This document shows, piece by piece, positions 11,401 to 18,420 of a stretch of DNA of 64,000 nt (position 1 is its first letter; every line of letters starts with the position of its first letter). A model generated the notes under the pieces. That model saw only the letters and a list, made by a program, of their open reading frames with translations, had not been told where the DNA came from and ran no database searches. Source of the DNA: Microbacterium fluvii (GTDB lineage Bacteria; Actinomycetota; Actinomycetes; Actinomycetales; Microbacteriaceae). The translations under genes were made by a program, and so were the position numbers. Where the stretch lies: the NCBI RefSeq assembly GCF_025515205.1, contig NZ_JAOPFX010000001.1, forward strand, positions 124,001 through 188,000, read 5' to 3'.

Positions 11401-11427
11401 GACCCCACCCCCACCCCGACCCCCTGA
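5467..11427 (+). CDS. Giant exported propeller / Ig-like / fibronectin III protein
   Basis: The GTG overlaps the kinase stop (TAGTG). The 1986-residue product has a basic N-terminus and one signal or anchor helix (about 5-25). Residues 30-390 contain repeated short blades resembling a beta-propeller (for example WVVVDAEDGEVWVRG). Then come cadherin/Ig-like repeats with a VDD...VRAG...VLxND signature (starting near residues 399, 806 and, more divergent, 900 and 999), several further beta-rich domains with Cys pairs, three fibronectin III-like domains (about 1506-1595, 1597-1690 and 1700-1800), and a short PTPTPTP tail. It should project from the membrane. The position between kinase and MoxR genes implies it is the outside structural part of the system. 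No catalytic motif was seen. Confidence 0.85.
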   Translation: MRRRTLVALGSAVASAALIVGVSVVWPGLDAQETPERDTAVWAVQSGDGRRYARVNTAIGELDTVRSVSNPSGVVQTGDGAFLFSDSYSKVTPIDQALPADLDDEALKASPSTPAGTVDVVTSGDFVAYRTDTGTVYAGRLSAASTPQVDPFASDDEDAPQYTADAIAVDSRGMLFAYSSADGAVLRYDIAASEVRGRDALEGAELTTPVITAAGDDWVVVDAEDGEVWVRGADAAGTAATTGTVVAGEPDPEGDEVYIADETSLVRIAADGSEIETVFVGGTGGAVLGVPAKPVVFDGRTYAAWLPQGGGGGTLWSEDATPVELDYGGLELGDERRPAFVASADAIILNETRSGWVWTVPDGALVASSQDWSLDDATNPDTQPSEEQLEVQIDPKPPIAVDDAFGVRAGSLVTLPVLMNDHDPNLDVLSIDPESVTGLDPGFGTVSLTDDGQRLAVHVDPGATGSASFEYVVTDGTTDAGLLSDAATVTLTVAPESADTAPKWCGVDDCLLEWPQPEVARGGTVTVPVLPGWVDPEGDPLLLLSVDNPSGIGNVAATPTGEVVYQHSDDGDGGEQLIELEVTVSDTRGETSTKSLTVRVSPDPALSVQSFAVVDSIDAGLTVDVAPHITGTAGALTLDTARVLDDATATATVVGGTTSFDFSAEEPGTYRVSFTVRSDTDEQTGTARITLLPADAAAQLATSPVVAFVRPQEDATLDVFAAVSNPTRRVLLLSDVTSYAATGATLSVDAVGQSDLRVSGTTATGAAGLLGTVDYLVSDGTSDAGSQVQGEATVFLLPEAPELSPIAVDDTVVVRAGSQIDIPVLDNDIAPSGGRPAINPTLVTSSTDEALAFASGDVVRYLAPSEPGQYTVDYTVYTTGTPTLADTATVRITVLSDDENRPPVPERLEGRVLSGASTVVDFDGFGMDPDGDVVSLLRIPEQPEAGIASISADGASIVYTSVPGQSGQVSFRYEVVDAFGRTGTGSVRVGVLDSDANPSPVTFTDYVQVQVGEEGKVRVSPVANDVDPTMGALTLTGVRPDLPSTLEDGEPNPEYERLAARILSSDDSTVVIAAGTEPTTMSFLYDVESDSGNTGRGLIVVKAVRESVPDYPVVSDTVLTAETRDDFPRGVDVLAGKVAWSGGEVSDLTLSLWGDQDGVVVDGASLRGALPARSRIVPFAVTGEGASGEVTTYAFLRIPGDDDVTLSLRSGTPAVAVDELASTTFDVTKLIAGPRDAVIEVGDAVRASGAREEGVCTLESRTSIRYDAGQGAPWTDACQVPVRIAGQEDWTYVSVPIAVTALDPQPELRPASLTIGPGESAGFDLRTMTTWQLGREDWGDIDYAVDYAGSAFRIEQSGSTLTVTGADDATPGAEDVAMVSVTSHEGVAPVRLILRVGAAPSTLPRGGSVTKTCSQSDGGSCTISVVGASGEVNPLPGTPLEVVAVQPAGACVGVSFAVASPTSVTASWTDDAPGATCSATFSVRDAQGRSTNAERNGRLLLDLQGYPKAPASVAQSAYADGSLTLRVSPGQASQAYPALSGFIIREAGDVVARCTADGVCPSIESENGQEREFEAFAVNSVGESRASVRTTAWAYDPPKRPERVTASPVVSSDGAGGVVALVIDGVDAAQTGTLEISSPAGETLKVSVGRGQTRVDVPSFRVGSNSSTRITVTPLSRFDTPPGLGGTASGETAVVWGNGVGAPQDVRLSLSSQANDDGTSTISATVSASVNGDGSRLRYGIVRDDRVCVASSSSATATFSVQSGEEYVFRACVESVIDSTVFGRTETTASVRATQSTRAPRGYTFVVDSRPDVASGRAQWVIRDEPTSTEQPPNNNHAEFGGWPSSIFDDAPGITVRYVHDFFSGWRTDDAVVTAAAGSAPYQLAATWQVSRCVGGEAVASTGSSRSGTFSFAFDYSRAQYRDVDGAVLAAADPAIAPVGAVSVSGIRATVTSDGGWGLAAASGADTAFSGTCDPNLPDPTPTPTP

Positions 11428-11453
11428 TCCCCCCGACCAGAAGGACGATCCGC

Positions 11454-12419
11454 ATGACCATCACGCAGGAACAGGCGACCTGGTTCGCCCAGACGTTCGG
11501 CCAGATCGCCGACAACGTCGAGCGGGCGATCCTGGGCAAGCGTCATGTCGTCGACCTCGTGCTGACCTCGATGCTCAGCGACGGCCACGTGCTGCTCGAA
11601 GACGTGCCGGGCACCGGCAAGACCTCGCTCGCCCGCGCGCTCGCGCAGTCGGTGCAGGGAACGAACACGCGCATCCAGTTCACCCCCGATCTGCTGCCCG
11701 GCGACATCACCGGCATCACCGTCTACGACCAGAAGACGGGCGCCTTCGAGTTCCACTCCGGCCCGATCTTCGCCAACATCGTGCTCGCCGACGAGATCAA
11801 CCGCGCGAGCCCCAAGACGCAGTCGGCCCTCCTCGAGGTGATGGAGGAGGGGCGCGTCACGATCGACGGCGTCAGCCGCCAGGTCGGCGACCCCTTCCTC
11901 GTGCTGGCGACGCAGAACCCGGTCGAGCAGGCCGGCACCTATCGGCTGCCCGAAGCGCAGCTCGACCGGTTCATGATGCGCACCTCGCTCGGCTACCCCG
12001 ACCACGCCGCGACCGTGCGCATCCTCGACGGCGCCGCCACCGCCACCGACGACCTCGCGCCGATCATCACGCCGCAGGCGCTCGCGGGCATGGCCGACCT
12101 CGCCGCAGGCGTCTACGTCGACGCGCTCGTGCTCGACTACATCGCCCGCCTCGTGGATGCGACGCGCTCGGCCGACGAGGTGCGCCTGGGGGTCAGCATC
12201 CGCGGCGCCCTCGCCCTCACCCGCGCCAGCCGCACCCGCGCGGCCTCGCAGGGGCGCACCTATGCGACGCCGGACGATGTGAAGGCGCTCGCCGTCGCGG
12301 TGCTCTCGCACCGGCTGATCCTGCATCCAGAGGCCGAGTTCGACGGGGTCGCGCCCGAAGCGGTCGTCGGCCAGGTGCTGCTGGATGTCGCGCCCCCGAG
12401 CAGACGCGAGGCCGGATGA
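11454..12419 (+). CDS. MoxR-family AAA+ ATPase
   Basis: ATG 11454 follows AGAAGGA (11440-11446); 321 residues. Walker A is VPGTGKTSLA (Lys56, Thr57), Walker B is VLADEINRA (Asp113, Glu114), sensor 1 is LATQNPVEQAGTYRLPEAQ, and the C-terminal lid domain is present. MoxR ATPases act as chaperones that mature or assemble partner complexes, usually with a DUF58/VWA protein encoded next door; here the DUF58 gene overlaps by four bases (ATGA). It is cytoplasmic. Its likely job is assembly or activation of the membrane proteins of this operon. Confidence 0.95.
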   Translation: MTITQEQATWFAQTFGQIADNVERAILGKRHVVDLVLTSMLSDGHVLLEDVPGTGKTSLARALAQSVQGTNTRIQFTPDLLPGDITGITVYDQKTGAFEFHSGPIFANIVLADEINRASPKTQSALLEVMEEGRVTIDGVSRQVGDPFLVLATQNPVEQAGTYRLPEAQLDRFMMRTSLGYPDHAATVRILDGAATATDDLAPIITPQALAGMADLAAGVYVDALVLDYIARLVDATRSADEVRLGVSIRGALALTRASRTRAASQGRTYATPDDVKALAVAVLSHRLILHPEAEFDGVAPEAVVGQVLLDVAPPSRREAG

Positions 12420-13795
12420 CCCAGCTCGACTCCCGCCTCACCCGCACGACCGCCTCGACCGGCACCGCCGGCACGGGCGCCGGCGGCACCACGACCCGCA
12501 CGCAGGTCACCTCCGCGCGCGGGCGGCGGTTCGTGCGCGCCGTCGTGTGGGGGACAGCGGCCAGCCGCGCGTTCGGCGGCGCGGTGCGCGCGGCGGCGCA
12601 GTGGGCGGCCGACACCGTGCGACCGGCCGGCGCTCTCGTGGCGCTCGCGGCGACGGCGGGCCTCGTGCTGGGCATCGCCTTCGGCTGGGTGGAGTGGATG
12701 GTCGCCGGCGCCGTCTCGGTGCTGCTGCTGGTGATGGCCGTGCCCTTCCTGTTCGGCTCGCGCGCCTACGACGTCGACCTCACGCTGACCCACGAGCGCA
12801 TCGTCGCCGGCGAGGGGGTCGCCGGCGAGATCGTCGTGCGCAACGACGGGGAACGGGTCGCGCTCCCCGGTCGCATCGACATCCCGGTGGGTGCGGGGCT
12901 CGTGGAGTTCGGGGTGCCGCTGCTGCGCCCAGGGCACACCATCGCGCAGCCTCTCGAGATCCCGAGCCTGCGCCGCGGCATCGTGACGGTGGGACCGGCC
13001 ACGACGGTGCGCACCGACCCGATCGGGCTGCTGCGCCGTGAGCACGCGTTCGACGACGTGCATGAGCTCTATGTGCACCCCCGCACGGTCGCCGTGCCCT
13101 CCACCAGCGCCGGACTCATCCGCGACCTCGAGGGCGCCCCCACCCGGCGCCTGGTCGATGCCGACATGTCGTTCCACGCGATCCGCGAATACGCTCCGGG
13201 CGACTCCCGCCGGCAGGTCCACTGGAAGTCGACGGCCAAGACGGGGCAGCTGATGGTGCGCCAGTACGAGGAGTCCCGGCGCTCGCGCATGGCGATCGTG
13301 CTCGCGGCGGCCGAGGCCGAGTACGCCGACGCCGACGAGTTCGAACTCGCCGTCAGCTGCGCGGCCTCGTTGGGCCTTCGTGCCGTGCGCGACGCCCGCG
13401 ACATCGACATCGTCACGGGGTCCGAGATCCCACGGGTGGTGCGCGGCCGACTGCGGGCGATCCAGCACGTCGCGTCGGCGTCGCCGCGCACGATGCTCGA
13501 CGGGTTCAGCGCCGTTCAGCAGTACGAGTCGACGATGCGCGTCGAAGAGATCTGCCGCCTCGCGGCCGAGGCGAACGAGCGGCTCTCGATCGCCTTCGTC
13601 GTCGTGGGGTCCACCGTTCCGGTCGGTCGGCTGCGACAGGCGGCCCTCGCCTTCCCCGCCGACACCGCGGTGGTCGGGGTGATCTGCGACGAGCGTGCGC
13701 ATCCGCGGATGCAGGCGGTCGCGGGGCTGAGCGTGCTCACCGTCGGCGTCATCGAAGACCTCTCCGGGCTGCTGCTGAGGGGGGCGACCTCATGA
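12416..13795 (+). CDS. DUF58 domain membrane protein
   Basis: The ATG overlaps the MoxR stop. 459 residues: a Thr/Gly-rich basic head (1-60), two adjacent membrane helices (about 72-115), a beta-rich domain, then the DUF58 signature IREYAPGDSRRQVHWK (residues 256-271) and a VWA-like region with DARDIDIVTG. DUF58 proteins are the constant partner of MoxR ATPases. The next gene, of transglutaminase fold, overlaps by four bases; MoxR-DUF58-transglutaminase is a recurring trio in bacteria. Confidence 0.92.
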   Translation: MTQLDSRLTRTTASTGTAGTGAGGTTTRTQVTSARGRRFVRAVVWGTAASRAFGGAVRAAAQWAADTVRPAGALVALAATAGLVLGIAFGWVEWMVAGAVSVLLLVMAVPFLFGSRAYDVDLTLTHERIVAGEGVAGEIVVRNDGERVALPGRIDIPVGAGLVEFGVPLLRPGHTIAQPLEIPSLRRGIVTVGPATTVRTDPIGLLRREHAFDDVHELYVHPRTVAVPSTSAGLIRDLEGAPTRRLVDADMSFHAIREYAPGDSRRQVHWKSTAKTGQLMVRQYEESRRSRMAIVLAAAEAEYADADEFELAVSCAASLGLRAVRDARDIDIVTGSEIPRVVRGRLRAIQHVASASPRTMLDGFSAVQQYESTMRVEEICRLAAEANERLSIAFVVVGSTVPVGRLRQAALAFPADTAVVGVICDERAHPRMQAVAGLSVLTVGVIEDLSGLLLRGATS

Positions 13796-16302
13796 GCAGG
13801 ACCCTCCCCGTGGCCCGTGCCGATCGCACGCGGATCGTCGTCGTGCCGCGCATCGTCGCGGGGTCGCTGTACGCGGCCGTGACCGTCGCGGTGGCAGCGG
13901 CCGCCGCCTGGCCGATCTACCGCACGGGCTGGTTCGCGCTGCTGGTGGTCGCCTCGGCCGCCGCCGCCGCGGTCATCGCCGCGGTGGCCCACCGGCGGCG
14001 CTGGCCGGGATGGGCCGTGGTGGTGGGTGTCGCCGGCGCGATCGCGGTCACCGGCGTGCCGCTGGCGGTGCCCTCTCGGCTGGGCGGCGGCCCGCTGGAG
14101 GTGGTGCGGGGCCTCGGTGACCTCGGTGCGGGCCTGGTCGTGGGGTGGAAGGACCTCCTGACGGTCGATCTGCCGGTCGGCACCTATCGCAACCTGCTGG
14201 TTCCCGCACTCGTGGTGTTCCTAGTCGGAACGTGCGCCGCTCTGCTGCTGTCGTGGCGAGACGACCGGGTCGCCGTCGCGGCGGCGCCGACGGCGCTCGC
14301 GATGGTCGCCTTCGGGCTCTTCTTCGGCCGCACGTCGGTCAGCGAGCCTCTCACGCTCGGCCCCGTCGTGCTGCACGCGCCGCTCGAGACGGCGATCGGC
14401 GCGACCGCCCTGCTGTCGAGCCTGCTGTGGCTGGCCTGGCGCAGCCGCGACGAGCGGGTGCGCGCCCTGCAGCGGGCCGCGATCTCGAGCGGGGTGCGCA
14501 TCTCGCGGCGGGCGTCGCCGACCGACAGAAGACGGGGGATGCTGGCCGCAGGCATGATCGCCGTCGCCCTGGTCGTCGCCGTCGCCGTCGTGCCCTACGC
14601 GGCCAGCGGCGCCGACCGCGAGGTGCTGCGCTCGTCGATCGGACCCGATGTCGATCTGTCGGCCGAAGTCAGCCCGCTCGCGTCGTACCGGGCGCTGTTC
14701 GCCGACGACCGGGCCGACGAGGTGCTGTTCACCGTCAGCGCCCAGGGCGCCCTGCCCGACCGCGTGCGCATCGCGACGCTCGACAGCTACGACGGTCAGA
14801 CCTACCGCTCTGGCGGCAGCGCGGCCGTCGACCAGGCGCGCTTCGTGCGCGTGCCCTCGACCCTCGACGCGGGGGAGGGCGAGCCGATCGACCTCACCGT
14901 CTCGATCGAGGGTCTGGACGGCGTCTGGATGCCGACGGCGGGGCAGCTCGAATCGGTCGCCTTCTCCGGGGGGCGCAGCAGCGCCCTCGCCGACGGCTTC
15001 TACTACAGCGCCGCGGCCGCCGCAGGCGTGCAGACGGCCGGCGGCGGGCTGCAGACCGGCGATCGGTTCGAGGTGAGCGCCGTCGTTCCCGCGACGCAGG
15101 ATCTGCGGGCGCTGTCGGCCCCCGGCGGCGTCTCCGATGCCGTCTCGGCGCCCGACAGCCTCATCGCCTGGGTCGACGCCCACCGCAGCGGCAGCGGCGG
15201 CGCGGCGCTGGCGGGCCTGGTCGATCTGCTCCGAGAGCGCGGCTATCTCAGCCACGCGCTGACCGAGGGCGAGACGACCCCCGCGTGGGCCGCCGACCTG
15301 CCCGGCTACACCTTCCAGCCGAGCGCGTCCGGTCATTCGCTCGCGCGCATCGACGCGATGTTCACCCGGCTGCTCGAGCGCGAGGCCGATTCGCGCGCTG
15401 TCGACACCGGCAACTACGTCGCCGCCGTCGGCGACGACGAGCAGTTCGCCGTCGCCGTCGCCCTGATCGCGGGCCGACTCGGCTTTCCCGCTCGGGTCGT
15501 GCTGGGTGCCAGGCTGAGCTCGTCCGACCCGTCGCTGCCGACCTGCGACGCGGGCGAGTGCCGTGCGCAGGACGCCGCGGTGTGGACCGAGGTGCGCGGC
15601 ACCGACGGCACCTGGGTGCCGATCGATGTGACGCCGCAGTTCGCGCAGTCGCCGAGCCTGGAGCGCACCGAGCAGCGCGACCCCGAGAACGTCACCGACG
15701 TGATCCCCGACGCGGTCGAAGAGGTCGTTCCGCCGGAGCCGCTGCAGGACGACACCGCCTCCGCCGCCGACGACGATGCCGCCGACGGCTGGAACCTCGC
15801 GTGGCTGTGGCCGATCCTGAGGGTCGCCGGCATCGTGCTGCTGCTGCTCGCACTCGCCTTCGGTCCGTTCCTGGTCGTGATCGTGGCCAAGGCCGCCCGC
15901 CGCGGTCGGCGCCGCCGCGACGGGTCGCCCGCAGCGCGACTCGCCGGCGGCTGGGACGAATACGTGGATGCCGCCATCGACGCCCGCCGGGAGGCGCCGC
16001 GCGCCGCGACCCGCGGCGAACTCGCCGCCGCCTTCGACACTCCTGCGGGCGGTGCGCTGGCCGTCGCCGCCGACCGCGCGGTCTTCTCGCACGACGCCGT
16101 CGACGAGGCCGAGGCCGTGCGGTACTGGGAGCTCGTCGACGCCGAGCGGCGGATGCTGGCCGGGCAGAACGGCTTCTGGCGGCGCCTGCGCGCGGCCGTA
16201 TCGTTGAGATCATTCATTCGTCACCTCGCGCCGCCGGTCGCGAGCACGCGCCTCTCGGAGAGGGGGAAGCGACGGTCTGCACAGACCGCGCGCACCACAT
16301 GA
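13792..16302 (+). CDS. Transglutaminase-fold membrane protein, catalytic residues lost
   Basis: 836 residues, start overlapping the DUF58 stop. About six N-terminal membrane helices (DUF3488/TgpA-like), a large outside region holding a transglutaminase core, one more helix (about 680-705) and a basic cytoplasmic tail. The family's active site is Cys-His-Asp. The segment that normally reads xCEQFA reads GDDEQFAVAVALIAGRLGF, with Asp549 at the Cys position, and the usual DAHAWVE segment reads DAAVWTE, with Ala596 at the His position. Only the Asp in WVPIDVTP (Asp612) remains. The fold is kept and the chemistry probably lost, so a binding or scaffolding role is likely. Two cysteines nearby (585, 590) are not in the active-site position. 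Confidence 0.88.
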   Translation: MSRTLPVARADRTRIVVVPRIVAGSLYAAVTVAVAAAAAWPIYRTGWFALLVVASAAAAAVIAAVAHRRRWPGWAVVVGVAGAIAVTGVPLAVPSRLGGGPLEVVRGLGDLGAGLVVGWKDLLTVDLPVGTYRNLLVPALVVFLVGTCAALLLSWRDDRVAVAAAPTALAMVAFGLFFGRTSVSEPLTLGPVVLHAPLETAIGATALLSSLLWLAWRSRDERVRALQRAAISSGVRISRRASPTDRRRGMLAAGMIAVALVVAVAVVPYAASGADREVLRSSIGPDVDLSAEVSPLASYRALFADDRADEVLFTVSAQGALPDRVRIATLDSYDGQTYRSGGSAAVDQARFVRVPSTLDAGEGEPIDLTVSIEGLDGVWMPTAGQLESVAFSGGRSSALADGFYYSAAAAAGVQTAGGGLQTGDRFEVSAVVPATQDLRALSAPGGVSDAVSAPDSLIAWVDAHRSGSGGAALAGLVDLLRERGYLSHALTEGETTPAWAADLPGYTFQPSASGHSLARIDAMFTRLLEREADSRAVDTGNYVAAVGDDEQFAVAVALIAGRLGFPARVVLGARLSSSDPSLPTCDAGECRAQDAAVWTEVRGTDGTWVPIDVTPQFAQSPSLERTEQRDPENVTDVIPDAVEEVVPPEPLQDDTASAADDDAADGWNLAWLWPILRVAGIVLLLLALAFGPFLVVIVAKAARRGRRRRDGSPAARLAGGWDEYVDAAIDARREAPRAATRGELAAAFDTPAGGALAVAADRAVFSHDAVDEAEAVRYWELVDAERRMLAGQNGFWRRLRAAVSLRSFIRHLAPPVASTRLSERGKRRSAQTARTT

Positions 16303-17720
16303 ACAACACCATCGACGCCACCCCGCTCGTCGCCGTGTGGCTGAGTTCGCTCGCTCTGGGCCTGGTCGTCTACGTGTGGACGGCGATCGCCCTGGCGGCC
16401 GTCTTCAAGAAGACCGGCGAGCAGCAGTACAAGGCGTGGGTGCCGTTTCTCAACGTCTTCGTCGTGCTCCAGCTCGGCGGATACTCGGGCTGGCTCGTGC
16501 TGCTGACGCTCATCCCGGTCGCCGGCCCCCTCGTGCTGTGGATCGTCTCGATCGCCGCGGCCCACCGCATCAACCTGTGCTTCGGCTACCGCGCCGGCAT
16601 GACGGTGCTGGCGGCGCTGCTGTTCCCGGTGTGGGCATCGGTGCTCGGCTTCGGCTCGGCGACGTGGGTCGGCATCGACGACGAGGCGGCACCGGCCGGC
16701 CCCCGCCGCAGCGACCCCTCCGACCCCCAGGCGGCACCGCCGGCGGCCCAGGCCTCCGCGGCCGACCAGTGGGCGCCCCGGCCCGAGGCCGCTCCCCCCG
16801 TCGCCGCGGCGGAGCCGGCACACGAAGACGACGGCATCGACGACCCGCTGCCGGCGCCGGCGGTGCGCGCGCCCGCCCAGGCGGCGCCCGCGCAGGCGGC
16901 GCCCGAGCAGGCCGCGCCTGCCCAGGCGTCGCCCGCACCGGCGTCGCCGCCCGCCGACGCCGCGCCGGTCGCCGAGGCCGCCGCGCCCCGATGGGGAGGG
17001 TTCGATCTGGGCGGAGCGGGTGCCACCTCCGATGTGACGGAGGTGCCGGACGAGGCGCCAGACCCGATCGCCGCCGTGCCGATCCTGCGCCGCTCCACGG
17101 CGGTGCCCGCGCCGCTGCCCGAGGTCGTTCCGCCCGTCACCCGGGTGCCGGAGCCCCCGGCGCAGGAGGATGCGCCCGAGGGCGAGGAGCCCTGGGTGCC
17201 GGGGCCGCTGCGGGGCGGTGCCCGCGCGATGGACGAGGCGTTCGACGAGTCGTCGGGGTCGGTCTCGGCGATCGCCGAGGCTCCGGTGGCGGGCACGCCG
17301 CGGTCCGCCACGACGTCGGTGTCGGCCCAGCACACCCGCCCCGAGATCCCCGACGAGCTCGACGAGCAGACCGTCGTGGCGCGCCGCCGGCGCTCAGGAT
17401 GGTCGCTCGTGCCGCCGACGGGCCCCGCCGTCGCGATCACCTCCGACGTCGTGATCCTCGGCCGCCGGCCGCAGCGCGACCGGCAGCATCCGCAGGCGCA
17501 GCTCATCGAGATCGAAGACGAGACGGTGTCCAAGACCCACGCACGTCTCGTGCTGCGCTCCGAGAAGTGGTTCGTCACCGACCTCGACTCGACCAACGGC
17601 GTGCTGTTCGCGACCTTCATGGGCACCGACGTCGAGGCTCCTCCCGGGGTCGAGACCGAGGCGGGCGAGAAGTTCCTGCTCGGCGACGCCGAGATCAAGC
17701 TCGTCAAGAGCGAGGCATGA
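16299..17720 (+). CDS. DUF5684-like membrane protein with C-terminal FHA domain
   Basis: The ATG overlaps the previous stop; 473 residues. Residues 1-125 contain three or four membrane helices with a WVPFLNVFVVLQLGG signature typical of DUF5684 proteins. A long Ala/Pro/Glu-rich cytoplasmic linker (about 130-350) follows, and then an FHA domain (about 370-470) with its recognition residues: VILGRRPQRD, SKTHARL, DLDSTNG. Just before the FHA domain stands DEQTVVARRR (Thr358), an acidic-Thr-Val-x-x-Arg site like the phospho-switch Thr of GarA/FhaA-type proteins. It probably reads or is switched by the kinase encoded at 4334. Confidence 0.9.
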   Translation: MNNTIDATPLVAVWLSSLALGLVVYVWTAIALAAVFKKTGEQQYKAWVPFLNVFVVLQLGGYSGWLVLLTLIPVAGPLVLWIVSIAAAHRINLCFGYRAGMTVLAALLFPVWASVLGFGSATWVGIDDEAAPAGPRRSDPSDPQAAPPAAQASAADQWAPRPEAAPPVAAAEPAHEDDGIDDPLPAPAVRAPAQAAPAQAAPEQAAPAQASPAPASPPADAAPVAEAAAPRWGGFDLGGAGATSDVTEVPDEAPDPIAAVPILRRSTAVPAPLPEVVPPVTRVPEPPAQEDAPEGEEPWVPGPLRGGARAMDEAFDESSGSVSAIAEAPVAGTPRSATTSVSAQHTRPEIPDELDEQTVVARRRRSGWSLVPPTGPAVAITSDVVILGRRPQRDRQHPQAQLIEIEDETVSKTHARLVLRSEKWFVTDLDSTNGVLFATFMGTDVEAPPGVETEAGEKFLLGDAEIKLVKSEA

Positions 17721-18412
17721 CACCCGAGCAGGGAGAGCCCGACGACGACACCGTGCTCTCGCGTCGTCGGGCGGATGCGGCGCCGCACGGCGCCGACGAC
17801 CTCGACGCGACGGCGCTGCGCCGCGCGCAGCGCGGCCCCGCGCCCGAACCGCCGGCCGACGAGCCGCACCCCGACGGCGACTTCGAACTGACGCTGCTGC
17901 GCGAAGGGGTGCGCATCGCGCCGGCGGGCGCCCCGGCGCCGCCGAGCGAAGACACCGAGACGGTCCGCCGCACGGCGCCGTCGACCCGTGCGGCCACGCC
18001 CGCGCCCCCGGCCGCCGACCTCGCCTCGACTGCGCCGGAGGCGCCGGCCGACCAGGAGCCGTTCGGCGCCACCGAGGCGCTCGAAGAGACGCTGCTGCGC
18101 ACGACCGGCGCGCCGACCCCTTCGACCCCGGTCGCACCCCCCGCCGTCGACCTCGTCGAGGCGCGACGTGACGTGCGCGTGCCGGAGCAGGCGATCTTCC
18201 GCACCCCCGCCCCTCCGCCGCGCGAGGCGCCCGTCGTCGCGCCGCGCGCTCCGGCGCAGCCCTCGCGGTCGCCTGCGCAGGCCGATCATGAGAGTGTGGA
18301 GCGCGCCGCGCGCACCCGTGCACGGCGCCGGGCCGTCGTGGTCGTGGTGCTCGTCGCCGTGGTCGCGGTGCTGGCCGCCGGTGCCCTCGCGGTGCTGCTG
18401 ACGATGAACTGA
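17717..18412 (+). CDS. Tail-anchored protein with five Thr phosphosite-like motifs
   Basis: The ATG overlaps the FHA gene's stop; 231 residues. The protein has no folded domain that I recognise: a disordered Pro/Ala/Glu-rich cytoplasmic region ends in one membrane helix (about 207-229). Five short motifs recur, each an acidic or polar run, Thr, a hydrophobic pair and Arg: DDDTVLSRR (T12), LDATALRR (T32), FELTLLRE (T59), DTETVRRT (T82) and LEETLLRT (T125). They look like substrates of a PknB-type kinase and ligands for FHA domains. I infer a membrane scaffold that recruits FHA proteins when phosphorylated. No homologous family name can be given. Confidence 0.8.
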   Translation: MTPEQGEPDDDTVLSRRRADAAPHGADDLDATALRRAQRGPAPEPPADEPHPDGDFELTLLREGVRIAPAGAPAPPSEDTETVRRTAPSTRAATPAPPAADLASTAPEAPADQEPFGATEALEETLLRTTGAPTPSTPVAPPAVDLVEARRDVRVPEQAIFRTPAPPPREAPVVAPRAPAQPSRSPAQADHESVERAARTRARRRAVVVVVLVAVVAVLAAGALAVLLTMN

Positions 18413-18420
18413 GGAGCGCG

